Program-made: the position numbers and the translations under genes | DNA from: Eukaryota sp. TZLM1-RC | Lineage: Eukaryota; Metamonada: BaSk clade | Reading direction: 5' to 3' | DNA: 64,000 bases | Assembly: GCA_040285825.1 (NCBI GenBank) | Contig: JAUPSS010000015.1 | Location: 1-64,000 of the forward strand | The notes under the pieces: model-generated | The model's database searches: none | What the model was told of the DNA's origin: nothing | Seen by the model: only the letters and a program-made list of their open reading frames with translations | In this document: positions 35,734-46,930 of the stretch, piece after piece | Layout: each line of letters opens with the position of its first letter | Numbering within the stretch: the first letter of the stretch is position 1

Positions 35734-37694
35734 AAAAATGCTTTTAATTCTGTAAAAGCGAGAAGCAATTTTTTTGAAGTTATTAAATCTGATTTTCCTG
35801 AGCTATCGAGTTTTTTCTACCATTTTTATGGGAAAGAATCAGATTTAATTTTTCATTCATTTGGTCTTAAATCATCTTCTGGAGTGAAGCAAGGTGATCC
35901 TTTAGGTCCATTATTGTTTTGTTTAGCTATTCACAAAACTTTAAATATCATTAAGCAAAAATACCCTTCCATAAAAATAGTTGCTTATATGGATGATATA
36001 TCCTTGATTGGTTCATTTGATTTACTAGAATTGGTTGCTCAAGAAATTGCCGATTCATATGAAAATATTGGGCTTCATCTTAATGCCAGCAAATGCCTTC
36101 TGATTGGCTCTTCTGCTCAAGACCTCGTGATAAACGATTCTATTGTCCCTTTTACTAATTATAGTAGTGATGCTTTTAAGTTCCTTGGTTGTTGGTTAGG
36201 AAATGTGTCTCAAATTCATAATGAATTGCAAGTTATTTTGGAAAAAAAATGAAAATTGAACTTGATTCAATTTCTTCTTTAGATATAGAAAAAGCATATT
36301 AAATTTTTCATGCTTAAAAATTTGCTACACTGGGAGAATAACCCACATTTTGAGATCTTGTGCTCCTTCCATAGCATTAGATTTTTTTGTCGTTCATTCA
36401 ATTCATTGAGAACAGAATTTTTTTGCTGATTTATTGGATGTAGAACCAGGAATGTTGAAAAAGTCACTTATTTTCTTCAGCAAATTTGGGGGGGTATTGG
36501 ATTTACTAAATCTTCAATTTTGTGTCAATCAGCATTCTTGGGTGGTGGCAAAAAAATTTTTATTTATGAATTTTTCTCGTAGATTTCCTGATGATTCTCA
36601 TCTGTTAGTCCCCAATTGTAGTCCCTATTTGTATGAGTTATCTTGTGAACTTGAAAAAAATTGCCGCCACAAATTTGGACCAAATGTTTTTCCTCAATCA
36701 ATTCAAGAAATTCCAAACCGATCTCTATTTAATTTACAGATTTGCTGTAAAAAGCTTCAACATAAAAATTGTCAAGATTTTGAAAGCTTGGATTTTGATG
36801 TTAGACTTGGCTTGGCCAAGAAAAAAAGAATCCCGCTTTTGCAAATCTTTTTACAAGATATGTGTGACAGTACTTCTGCCTTAGTAACAACAATTCCACA
36901 AGTTTATGGTACTCTCTTATCCGATTCTGCTTGGACTCTGAATATGAGATTTCGTTCCTTTATCTGGCCTGATAATTTACCTCATAATTTAATTTGTAAA
37001 TGTTCTCGAGAAATTACAACTACTCATTTGTTAAATTGTAAACATTTTATTACTTTTTAGAAGCAAGGTTCATGATGCTGTAAGAGACCAGTTATATTGT
37101 ATGTGTAAATCTCATAGAATTGAATCCTTCTTGGAACCTCTGTTGTCAAATCTGTTTGATGCTGAAAATGATTTTCATAAGAATAATAGAGGTGATGTCA
37201 TATTACCTGGATTAGATGGAAGCTTCATTTTTATTGGATGTAATGTCTGTTGATCCTTGTAATGCCTCAAATGAAAGGCTTGTTAATTCTGAAATTCATA
37301 ATCCCCTTTCAAATGTTGAAAATTTTAAATTCAAAAAAATACAATGAACCTTTGTCCAAATTGGCCAGTCTACAGCATGCAAAAATACAATTTGTATCCA
37401 TTTGTATTTTCCCTTTTTGGTTCACTTGCACCAACTGCTTTACGTTTTTTTGGATGATTTTTGAAATGATTGTAAAGAGAAGAACTGGCAGAAATTTCAA
37501 CAGATTGTTTTGGCAAAAATAGAATTGTGTTTTTCTATTTTTTTAAGGGGATGTTGAAGATGGTTTCTGATGCTTTGCTTTCTCTTGGATCTCACTATGA
37601 GAGAGTTGCATCTAGTGTTTTTTTGTTTTTGGGAGAGATGGATTTTTTTAGATGTTGATTTATAGGTTTAGAATAAAATTAAATTTTAAAAAAG
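35734..37694 (+). mobile_element. RLE-B, second copy of the same insertion
   Basis: It has the same 5' truncation point and same target as 32435-34382. Motif B and YMDD lie in one 122-residue frame (35884-36252), better preserved than its sister copy. Its C-terminal part is broken by many extra A/T bases where the sister is intact. YMDD is at 35987-35998. Flanks are AAAAGCAGGATTT on the left and AAGCAGGATTT (37695-37705) on the right. Confidence 0.85.
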
Positions 37695-40197
37695 AAGCAG
37701 GATTTTTCTTTCTTAGCCGTGCTAAGTCGAACAATAAAAATCCTTGCTTTCAAATTTTCTCAAAAAGATGTCGTTGGAGCTTTTTTTCAACGCAAAATTT
37801 TTAATGAATACAAACTTCTGTCTGGAATTTCTTGAATGGATATGGGGAAACATGATTGCCATAAGTCGGGAGATAAACTGGATATTTCTTCTCTTAAGTT
37901 ATCGAGGAATAAGCTATTTGTAGTTTCAAGAAGATTTTTCGGCAAAAGGATATCTTCTATAGAATTCAAATACAAAAATTTTTTTCCACCACCAATAAAT
38001 GCAGCTTTGGTCAAATATTTTTGATGAATTGAATCCAACACCTTTTTACAATCATTTCAAAAATCATCCAAAAACCTAAAAGCAGTTCGTGCAAGTAAAC
38101 CAAAAAGGGAAAGTACAAATGGATACAAATTGTATTTTTGCATGCTGTAGACTGGCCAATTTGGACAAAGGTTCATTGTATTTTTGTTAATGAAAAAAAT
38201 TTTTAATTTATTATTCAACTACAGTCTAAAAGTCAATATCTTCAAAACAAGCTTCCACACCATCAAACCTCACAACAGCAATTTCTTCGTAATGTGCACT
38301 GACAGACATCAAAGCTTTCGAAATCATTTTTAGGAATTGATTTGAAAATAGTAAAAAAACAATACGATTTAGCCACAAGCGACGATCAAAAACGCTTATT
38401 CATTCTTCTTTTTCACAAGATTTTTCAAAAATCATCAATAAAAATTCATAGCAGTTTTTTTCCAAGACGACCATACAACGATATAGCAAATGGGCGAATT
38501 TGGTAATCTACATGGCGAACATGTTTCAATTCTTTTAAAGGATTTGCATATTTTTTTCGTTTGTACAATTCGGAGTCATCAAGGGGATACTTCAGATTGA
38601 GCATTTTTTTCAAGGCATTTTTTTCTTGCAAACATCCACTGTTACGACATCAACAACATTCATGACATCATCAAACGAGGGCACAACAACATCAGCACGT
38701 CGTTTTTCCATATTCTGAATCTCTTGCGCTTTCATTTTATATCAAGAGACCTCAACAAAGGTTCTACAAAAGATTCAATATGATAGGAATTACACATTGC
38801 ATGGATTTGATCTCTGACTGCATCATGCAACGTAGAACGATAGGAAATAAATCTATTACAATTAAATAAATGTGATAATGTTAAACCAGCTCCACATTTG
38901 CAAAACAAATCATTGGGCAAATTACAAGGCCATAAATAACAACGCATTCTCATAGCAGTGGTCCATTGGTCGTCATTCAAAAAAATAGGACAAAAAAATC
39001 TGGGGAATTTGATTTATCAAAACTGCAGATGAACTGTCCTTCAAATCAATCAAAAAATTTGCAAAAGCAGGATTTTCTTTCTTAGCCGTGCTAAGTCGAA
39101 CAATAAAATCCTTGCTTTTCAAATTTTCCTCAAAAGATGTCGTTGGAGCTTTTTCCAACGCAAATTTTAATGAATACAAACTTCTGTCTGGAATTTCTTG
39201 AATGGATATGGGGAAACATGATTGCCATAAGTCGGGAGATAAACTGGATATTTCTTCTCTTAAGTTATCGAGGAATAAGCTATTTGTAGTTTCAAGAAGA
39301 TTTTTCGGAAAAAAAGGATATCTTCTAGAGAATTCAAATACAAAAATTTTTTTCCACCACCAATAAATGCAGCTTTGGTCAAATATTTTTGATGAATTGA
39401 ATCCAACACCTTTTTTACAATCATTTCAAAATCATCCAAAAAACGTAAAGCAGTTGGTGCAAGTGAACCAAAAAGGGAAAATACAAATGGATACAAATTG
39501 TATTTTGCATGCTGTAGACTGGCCAATTTGGACAAAGGTTCATATTATTTTTTTAATGAAAAAAATTTTTAATTTATTATTAAACTACAGTCTAAAAGTC
39601 AATATCTTCAAAACAAGCTTCCACACCATCAAACCTCACAACAGCAATTTCTTCGTAATGTGCACTGACAGACATCAAAGCTTTCGAATTCATTTTTAGG
39701 AATTGATTTGAAAAATGGTAAAAAAACAATACGATTTAGCCACAAGCGACGATCAAAACGCTTATTCATTCTTCTTTTCACAAGATTTTTCAAAATCATC
39801 AATAAAAATTCATAGCAGTTTTTTTCCAAGACGACCATACAACGATATAGCAAATGGGCAAATTTGGTAATCTACATGGCGAACATGTTTCAATTCTTTT
39901 AAAGGATTTGCATATTTTTTCCGTTTGTACAATTCGGAGTCATCAAGGGGGGATACTTCAGATTGAGCATTTTTCAAGGCATTTTTCTTGCAAACATCCA
40001 CTGTTACGACATCAACAACATTCATGACATCATCAAACGAGGGCACAACAACATCAGCACGTCGTTTTCCATATTCTGAATCTCTTACGCTTTCATTTAT
40101 ATCAAGAGACCTCAACAAAGGTTCTACAAAAGATTCAATATGATAGGAATTACACATTGCATGGATTTGATCTCTGACTGCATCATGCAACGTAGAA
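37695..40197 (-). mobile_element. Two tandem RLE-A units with hybrid cassettes
   Basis: Cassettes lie at 38043-38188 and 39411-39550. The A 3' ends begin near 38220 and 39590, a period of about 1.37 kb. The GCAGGATTT target at 39066-39074 is uninterrupted here and serves as the empty site for the two flanking B insertions. The frame 39810-40244 holds the zinc-proximal HDAVRDQIHAMC block and the endonuclease core. The unit is cut at TCATGCAACGTAGAA (40183-40197) by the next B element. Confidence 0.8.
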
Positions 40198-40230
40198 TTT
40201 TTTTTTTTTAAATTTAATTTTATTCTAAAC

Positions 40231-40533
40231 CTATAAATCAACATCTAAAAAATCCATCTCTCCCAAAACAAAAACACTAGATGCAACTCTCTCATAGTGA
40301 GATCCAAGAGAAAGCAAAGCATCAGAAACCATCTTCAACATCCCCTTAAAAATAGAAAACACAATTCTATTTTGCCAAAACAATCTGTTGAAATTTCTGC
40401 CAGTTCTTCTCTTTACAATCATTTCAAAATCATCCAAAAAACGTAAAGCAGTTGGTGCAAGTGAACCAAAAAGGGAAAATACAAATGGATACAAATTGTA
40501 TTTTGCATGCTGTAGACTGGCCAATTTGGACAA
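40231..40533 (-). CDS. RLE-B C-terminal 100 residues
   Basis: This is the intact C-terminal frame from MSKLASLQHAKYNLYPF to the LDVDL stop. It follows the endonuclease core, which is out of frame upstream because of extra bases near 40550-40620. It contains the basic RRTGRNFNRLFWQNR block. The start codon is internal. Confidence 0.55.
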   Translation of the reverse strand: MSKLASLQHAKYNLYPFVFSLFGSLAPTALRFLDDFEMIVKRRTGRNFNRLFWQNRIVFSIFKGMLKMVSDALLSLGSHYERVASSVFVLGEMDFLDVDL

Positions 40534-42199
40534 AGGTTTATTGTATTTTTTTGAATTTAAAATTTTTCAGCATTTGAAAGGGGATTATGAATTTCAGAAT
40601 TAACAAAGCCTTTCATTTGAGGCATTACAAGGATCAACAGACATTACATCCAATAAAAATGAAGCTTCCATCTAATCCAGGTAATATAACATCACCTCTA
40701 TTATTCTTATGAAAATCATTTTCAGCATCAAACAGATTTGACAACAAAGGTTCCAAGAAGGATTCAATTCTATGAGATTTACACATACAATATAACTGGT
40801 CTCTTACAGCATCATGAACCTTGCTTCTAAAAAGTAATAAAATGTTTACAATTTAACAAATGAGTAGTTGTAATTTCTCGAGAACATTTACAAATTAAAT
40901 TATGAGGTAAAATTATCAGGCCAGATAAAGGAACGAAATCTCATATTCAGAGTCCAAGCAGAATCGGATAAGAGAGTACCATAAACTTGTGGAATTGTTG
41001 TTACTAAGGCAGAAGAAGTACTGTCACACATATCTTGTAAAAGATTTGCAAAAGCAGGGATTCTTTTTTTCTTGGCCAAGCCAAGTCTAACATCAAAATC
41101 CAAGCTTTCAAAAATCTTTGACAATTTTTGTTGAAGCTTTTTACAGCAAAACTGTAAATTAAATAGAGATCGGTTTTGGAATTTCTTGAATTGATTGAGG
41201 AAAACATTTGGTCCAAATTTGTGGCGGTAATTTTTTTCAAGTTCACAAGATAACTCATACAAATAGGGACTACAATTGGGGACTAACAGATGAGAATCAT
41301 CAGGAAATCTACGAGAAAATTCATAAATGAAATTTTTGCCACCACCCAAGAATGCTGATTGACACAAAAATTGAAGATTTAGTAAAACCAATACCACCCA
41401 AATTTGCTGAAGAAAATAAATGGCTTTTCAACATTCCTGGTTCTACATCCAATAAATCAGCAAAAAAATTCTGTTCTCAATGAATTAAAAGAACGACAAA
41501 AAAATCTAATGCTATGGAAGGAGCACAAGATCTCAAAATGTGGGTTATTCTCCCAGTGTAGCAAATTTTAAGCATGAAAAAAATTTAATATGCTTTTTCT
41601 ATATCTAAAGAAGAAATTGAATCAAGTTCAATTTTCATTTTTCCAAAATAACTTGCAATTCATTCTGAATTTGAGGCACATTTCCTAACCAACAACCAAA
41701 GGAACTTAAAAGCATCACTACTATAATTAGTAAAAGGGACAATAGAATCGTTTATCACGAGGTCTTGAGCAGAAGAGCCAATCAGAAGGCATTTGCTGGC
41801 ATTAAGATGAAGCCCAATATTTTCATATGAATCGGCAATTTCTTGAGCAACCAATTCTAGTAAATCAAATGAACCAATCAAGGATATATCATCCATATAA
41901 GCAACTATTTTTTTATAGAAGGGTATTTTTTTGCTTAATGATATTTAAAGTTTTGTGAATAGCTAAACAAAACAATAATGGGCCTAAAGGATCTCCCTGC
42001 TTCACTCCAGAAGATGAATTAAGACCAAATGAATTAAAAAAATTAAATCTGATTCTTTCCCGTAAAAAAATGGTAGAAAAAAACTCGATAGCTCAGGAAA
42101 AATCAGATTTAATAACTTCAAAAATTGCTTCTCGCTTTACAGAATTAAAAAGCATTTTTTTAAAGTCGAGATTAAAAATAAAATTATTTTTCCTCTGCA

Positions 42200-42766
42200 T
42201 TAAAAAAAGGTATCAGAGGCAATAGCAGCAACAGAAGCACCATCAATTGTTTTGATTCCAAATTGATGAGGATTCAAAAATGTAGAAGCTTTGTCTTTGA
42301 CACGATCGAAGACAATTGATGCTAGCAAACGAGAAAGAGATTCACCAACAGCAATTGGGCGTATTCCATCAGGTTTGATTCCGTTTCCAGGCTTTACTAA
42401 AGCAATCAGACGTGCTGCGAGTAATTCAAATGGAGGATTAATTTTCAAAACAATCAATTGTTGAAAATAGTGGGCTAGATCATCAGCAATTTCGGGAGCA
42501 CTGGAACACGCTATTATTAACAGATCAAAAGAAATTCCAGATGGGCCTGCTGCTTTCCCCTTTGGCAATTTTTGAATAGTTTTAAGAACTTCAATTGCAG
42601 TAATAGGATTTTCAATCCAAAAAGGACACACTTCAGGCTTGCTGCACTTGAAATTTTCTTGAGGATGCAACTTTTGAAGTTTTTCAAGGGTATCAGAGTT
42701 TGCATCAGCCAAAGAAGAGGAAAACAAAGACTGCATTGCGGCACCATAACGACCACGTAAGCACAA
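42200..42766 (-). CDS. RLE-B RT N-terminal part, 188-residue frame
   Basis: It reads LRGRYGAAMQSLFSSS, an acidic-helical stretch, then the RT fingers LPKGKAAGPSGISFDLL, LAARLIALVKPGNG, GIRPIAVGESLSRLL, IVFDRVKDKAS and HQFGIKTIDGASVAA. These correspond to the segments before catalytic motif A. The frame is lost after SDTFF by extra A's at 42204-42210. Upstream, one or more shifts separate it from the zinc finger. Combined with 57613-58565 it documents nearly the whole B RT. Confidence 0.7.
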   Translation of the reverse strand: MCLRGRYGAAMQSLFSSSLADANSDTLEKLQKLHPQENFKCSKPEVCPFWIENPITAIEVLKTIQKLPKGKAAGPSGISFDLLIIACSSAPEIADDLAHYFQQLIVLKINPPFELLAARLIALVKPGNGIKPDGIRPIAVGESLSRLLASIVFDRVKDKASTFLNPHQFGIKTIDGASVAAIASDTFF

Positions 42767-43048
42767 TTTACGGCAAATTTTTGATTTTACAATTTTTCTA
42801 TTTCCAAATTTTTTCTTAAAACAATTTTTGTTTTTTCGAGCAAAATATTTCCAGAAGGATGAAATATTCCACTTATTATTCAGAAGTAAAATTTCTCATT
42901 ACCATTGAGAAGGGGATTGTGCTGGCGGGACTTATTTCTACTGGGATCCGGATCGGGGGTCTTACGGTATCAACGGCTTTACAATTCGTACAAAACAGAA
43001 GTTTTCGACCATTTCTTGAATCTGCAACATCTTTTTTGCAAAATCTTT

Positions 43049-43581
43049 TCATGCAACGTAGAACGATAGGAAATAAATCTATTACAATTCAATAAATGTG
43101 ATAATGTCAAACCAGCTCCACATTTGCAAAACAAATCATTGGGCAAATTACAAGGCCATAAATAACAACGCATTCTCATAGCAGTGGTCCATTGGTCGTC
43201 ATTCAAAAATAGGCCAAAAATCTGGGGAATTTGATTTATCAAAACTGCAGATGAACTGTCCTTCAAATCAATCAAAAAATTTGCAAAAGCAGGATTTTCT
43301 TTCTTAGCCGTGCTAAGTCGAACAATAAAATCCTTGCTTTCAAATTTTCTCAAAAGATGTCGTTGGAGCTTTTTCAACGCAAATTTTAATGAATACAAAC
43401 TTCTGTCTGGAATTTCTTGAATGGATATGGGGAAACATGATTGCCATAAGTCGGGAGATAAACTGGATATTTCTTCTCTTATGTTATCGAGGAATAAGCT
43501 ATTTGTAGTTTCAAGGAGATTTTCGGCAAAAGGATATCTTCTAGAGAATTCAAATACAAAATTTTTTCCACCACCAATAAA
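43049..43581 (-). mobile_element. RLE-A unit continuing after the B insertion
   Basis: The frame 42979-43398 resumes at SYRSTLHD and reads upstream through HLLNC, CKCGAG, DDQWTTAMRMRCYLW and the linker to MYSLKFALKKL. The unit then runs to CCACCACCAATAA (KAAFIGGG), where plus-strand B sequence begins abruptly at 43582. The A unit continues as a stub at 46041-46057 and again at 50231. Confidence 0.8.
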
Positions 43582-44122
43582 TCATAGAATTGAATCCTTC
43601 TTGGAACCTCTGTTGTCAAATCTGTTTGATGCTGAAAATGATTTTCATAAGAATAATAGAGGTGATGTCATATTACCTGGATTAGATGGAAGCTTCATTT
43701 TATTGGATGTAATGTCTGTTGATCCTTGTAATGCCTCAAATGAAAGGCTTGTTAATTCTGAAATTCATAATCCCCTTTCAAATGCTGAAAATTTTAAATT
43801 CAAAAAATACAATGAACCTTTGTCCAAATTGGCCAGTCTACAGCATGCAAAATACAATTTGTACCCATTTGTATTTTCCCTTTTTGGTTCACTTGCACCA
43901 ACTGCTTTACGTTTTTTGGATGATTTTGAAATGATTGTAAAGAGAAGAACTGGCAGAAATTTCAACAGATTGTTTTGGCAAAATAGAATTGTGTTTTCTA
44001 TTTTTAAAGGGATGTTGAAGATGGTTTCTGATGCTTTGCTTTCTCTTGGATCTCACTATGAGAGAGTTGCATCTAGTGTTTTTGTTTTGGGAGAGATGGA
44101 TTTTTTAGATGTTGATTTATAG
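43582..44122 (+). CDS. RLE-B endonuclease domain, array unit 1
   Basis: It carries the endonuclease core and complete C-terminus, beginning at HRIESFLEPLL. The open frame extends upstream to 43421 only because antisense A sequence happens to be open. Those 54 codons are not a real domain. It lacks the zinc motif. Confidence 0.6.
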
Positions 44123-44204
44123 GTTTAGAATAAAAAGGTTTCGCTTAAAAAAAATAAAAAAAAAACCACCAATAAATGCAGCTTTTTGAAAGATTTTTGA
44201 AAGC

Positions 44205-45068
44205 TTGGATTTTGATGTTAGACTTGGCTTGGCCAAGAAAAAGAATCCCGCTTTTGCAAATCTTTTACAAGATATGTGTGACAGTACTTCTTCTGCCTTA
44301 GTAACAACAATTCCACAAGTTTATGGTACTCTCTTATCCGATTCTGCTTGGACTCTGAATATGAGATTTCGTTCCTTTATCTGGCCTGATAATTTACCTC
44401 ATAATTTAATTTGTAAATGTTCTCGAGAAATTACAACTACTCATTTGTTAAATTGTAAACATTTTATTACTTTTAGAAGCAAGGTTCATGATGCTGTAAG
44501 AGACCAGTTATATTGTATGTGTAAATCTCATAGAATTGAATCCTTCTTGGAACCTCTGTTGTCAAATCTGTTTGATGCTGAAAATGATTTTCATAAGAAT
44601 AATAGAGGTGATGTCATATTACCTGGATTAGATGGAAGCTTCATTTTATTGGATGTAATGTCTGTTGATCCTTGTAATGCCTCAAATGAAAGGCTTGTTA
44701 ATTCTGAAATTCATAATCCCCTTTCAAATGCTGAAAATTTTAAATTCAAAAAATACAATGAACCTTTGTCCAAATTGGCCAGTCTACAGCATGCAAAATA
44801 CAATTTGTACCCATTTGTATTTTCCCTTTTTGGTTCACTTGCACCAACTGCTTTACGTTTTTTGGATGATTTTGAAATGATTGTAAAGAGAAGAACTGGC
44901 AGAAATTTCAACAGATTGTTTTGGCAAAATAGAATTGTGTTTTCTATTTTTAAAGGGATGTTGAAGATGGTTTCTGATGCTTTGCTTTCTCTTGGATCTC
45001 ACTATGAGAGAGTTGCATCTAGTGTTTTTGTTTTGGGAGAGATGGATTTTTTAGATGTTGATTTATAG
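44205..45068 (+). CDS. RLE-B zinc motif plus endonuclease, array unit 2, intact 287 residues
   Basis: Zinc motif C70-x-C72-x7-H80-x3-C84. HDAVRDQ lies at 95-101 and the endonuclease core at RGD136...D150 (D-x13-D). The post-core block is LYPFVFSLFGS, followed by the basic RRTGRNFNRLFWQNR and the LDVDL stop. This fold is known in RLE elements to nick the target DNA. RT is absent, so the unit could at most supply a DNA-binding and nicking domain. The initiating codon is TTG in the middle of the family frame, so translation from here is unproven. Confidence 0.7.
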   Translation: MDFDVRLGLAKKKNPAFANLLQDMCDSTSSALVTTIPQVYGTLLSDSAWTLNMRFRSFIWPDNLPHNLICKCSREITTTHLLNCKHFITFRSKVHDAVRDQLYCMCKSHRIESFLEPLLSNLFDAENDFHKNNRGDVILPGLDGSFILLDVMSVDPCNASNERLVNSEIHNPLSNAENFKFKKYNEPLSKLASLQHAKYNLYPFVFSLFGSLAPTALRFLDDFEMIVKRRTGRNFNRLFWQNRIVFSIFKGMLKMVSDALLSLGSHYERVASSVFVLGEMDFLDVDL

Positions 45069-45142
45069 GTTTAGAATAAAAAGGTTTCGCTTAAAAATAA
45101 AAACCACCAATAAATGCAGCTTTTTGAAAGATTTTTGAAAGC

Positions 45143-46006
45143 TTGGATTTTGATGTTAGACTTGGCTTGGCCAAGAAAAAGAATCCCGTTTTTGCAAATC
45201 TTTTACAAGATATGTGTGACAGTACTTCTTCTGCCTTAGTAACAACAATTCCACAAGTTTATGGTACTCTCTTATCCGATTCTGCTTGGACTCTGAATAT
45301 GAGATTTCGTTCCTTTATCTGGCCTGATAATTTACCTCATAATTTAATTTGTAAATGTTCTCGAGAAATTACAACTACTCATTTGTTAAATTGTAAACAT
45401 TTTATTACTTTTAGAAGCAAGGTTCATGATGCTGTAAGAGACCAGTTATATTGTATGTGTAAATCTCATAGAATTGAATCCTTCTTGGAACCTCTGTTGT
45501 CAAATCTGTTTGATGCTGAAAATGATTTTCATAAGAATAATAGAGGTGATGTCATATTACCTGGATTAGATGGAAGCTTCATTTTATTGGATGTAATGTC
45601 TGTTGATCCTTGTAATGCCTCAAATGAAAGGCTTGTTAATTCTGAAATTCATAATCCCCTTTCAAATGCTGAAAATTTTAAATTCAAAAAATACAATGAA
45701 CCTTTGTCCAAATTGGCCAGTCTACAGCATGCAAAATACAATTTGTACCCATTTGTATTTTCCCTTTTTGGTTCACTTGCACCAACTGCTTTACGTTTTT
45801 TGGATGATTTTGAAATGATTGTAAAGAGAAGAACTGGCAGAAATTTCAACAGATTGTTTTGGCAAAATAGAATTGTGTTTTCTATTTTTAAAGGGATGTT
45901 GAAGATGGTTTCTGATGCTTTGCTTTCTCTTGGATCTCACTATGAGAGAGTTGCATCTAGTGTTTTTGTTTTGGGAGAGATGGATTTTTTAGATGTTGAT
46001 TTATAG
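45143..46006 (+). CDS. RLE-B zinc motif plus endonuclease, array unit 3, intact 287 residues
   Basis: The frame matches unit 2 over its length except residue 16 (valine for alanine, from GCTT to GTTT near 45188). Zinc and catalytic residues are all conserved. Unit 3 ends at the same GGTTTCGC tail and is followed by a 17-base stub of the surrounding A unit, then a plus-strand A element. Confidence 0.7.
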   Translation: MDFDVRLGLAKKKNPVFANLLQDMCDSTSSALVTTIPQVYGTLLSDSAWTLNMRFRSFIWPDNLPHNLICKCSREITTTHLLNCKHFITFRSKVHDAVRDQLYCMCKSHRIESFLEPLLSNLFDAENDFHKNNRGDVILPGLDGSFILLDVMSVDPCNASNERLVNSEIHNPLSNAENFKFKKYNEPLSKLASLQHAKYNLYPFVFSLFGSLAPTALRFLDDFEMIVKRRTGRNFNRLFWQNRIVFSIFKGMLKMVSDALLSLGSHYERVASSVFVLGEMDFLDVDL

Positions 46007-46057
46007 GTTTAGAATAAAAAGGTTTCGCTTAAAAAAAATAAATGCAGCTTTGGTCAA

Positions 46058-46930
46058 GCTTTTAAAAAATAATTTATATGTATGCCATGTTTGCTCCTCG
46101 CTTGATACATTACGGCCTCCATGTAAGATTCCGAATGTTCTCAGTCCCAAGGCTTCCATTCCCTTTTCTGTTGCGTTTAGAACATTCAGTCTTGCTTTGA
46201 AAAAAGGAGAATGGGATATATTTTCTATTTGGAAATTCTTCCTTGAACAAAAATCAGGTTCTCGTCCCCAAAAGGCTTTCACTCCAAAGAAACAACCCAA
46301 GAATAAGACTGTACGAAAATTTTTGCTACGTGGGAGATATGGTTCAGGGAAAAACGCTCTGTTCTCATCTGATCTTGCTCCTGTGACTGATGAAACTGTA
46401 AATCAATTAGTGGATCTGCATCCAGCTGAATTTCTTCATTTGGATAAACCATCTGCTTCACAATTTTGGAAACAAAATCCACTTTCTGAAAAAGAAGTTG
46501 AAACTGCCATTTTCCGTCTTCCATCTGGAAAAGCTCCAGGTCCATCTGGAATTACTTTTGATATGCTGAAATCTGTGTGCCGCCAAAATGCCTTTATTAT
46601 TAAAGATTTATGTTCCTTTTTTCAAGATGTTTTGACAATGAAAATTGTTCCACCAAAAGAATTAAGTGCATCACGGTTAGTGGCTTTAACTAAACCTAAT
46701 GGAAAAGTTCGCCCAATTGCCATTGGTGAAGCCATTTATCGCCTGATGTCTTCAGTAATTTTTAATCGAGTTTCAACAAAAGCTAAAGAATACTTTTCTC
46801 CATTCCAATATGGAATCAAAACCATAGATGGAGCTTCAGTTGCAGCTTTGACATCTGATCTGTTTTTCAATTGTCACGAAAATAGTTGCATTTTTAATCT
46901 TGATTTCAAAAATGCTTTCAATTCAGTGAA
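46058..46930 (+). CDS. RLE-A N-terminal zinc finger and RT finger/palm, partial frame
   Basis: The open frame reads LLKNNLYVCHVCSSLDTLRPP (one CxxC of a zinc finger), FSVAFRTFSLALKKGEWD and a basic stretch with KKQPKNKTVRKF. It continues LLRGRYGSGKNALFSS, then the RT fingers LPSGKAPGPSGITFDML, LTKPNGKVRPIAIGEA, YGIKTIDGASVAAL and motif A NLDFKNAFNSV, where the catalytic aspartate is present. It stops because another A copy is inserted at ATTCAGTGAA, just after motif A. Motifs B and C are found downstream at 48390-48520. No true start is visible. Confidence 0.75.

Larger units (their letters stand above)
40198..43048 (-). mobile_element. RLE-B, longest copy, with 15-bp TSD
   Basis: A T-run at 40198-40209 marks the 3' end. 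The TSD TCATGCAACGTAGAA (40183-40197 and 43049-43063) gives exact ends and 2851 bp. In minus orientation the 5' end encodes LLFCTNCKAVDTVRPP, half of a CxxC zinc finger homologous to those of families A and C. Then come FWKYFARKNK, RT blocks (42200-42766), YMDD near 41885-41897, thumb, linker, zinc motif and RLE. It starts inside the zinc finger and is therefore still 5'-truncated. Family A retains a similar boundary at 46058. Confidence 0.9.
43582..46037 (+). repeat. Tandem array of three truncated RLE-B units, 938-bp period
   Basis: Unit 1 (43582-44165) starts at HRIESFLEPLL. Units 2 (44184-45103) and 3 (45121-46037) start at the same 5' point, TTTTTGAAAGATTTTTG. All end with TTTAGAATAAAAAGGTTTCGCTTAAAAA, a tail not seen on the other B copies here. 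Units 1/2 and 2/3 are separated by CCACCAATAAATGCAG, a piece of the flanking A unit. The three are almost identical, sharing the private variant TACCCATTTG, which indicates very recent tandem multiplication. Confidence 0.88.

Noticed and set aside
42930-43048. Foreign or vector sequence around GGATCCGGATCGGGGG
   Set aside because: It lies between the B coding region and the TSD and translates in frame to FCTNCKAVDTVRPPIRIP, homologous to the zinc-finger region of families A and C, so it is element sequence.
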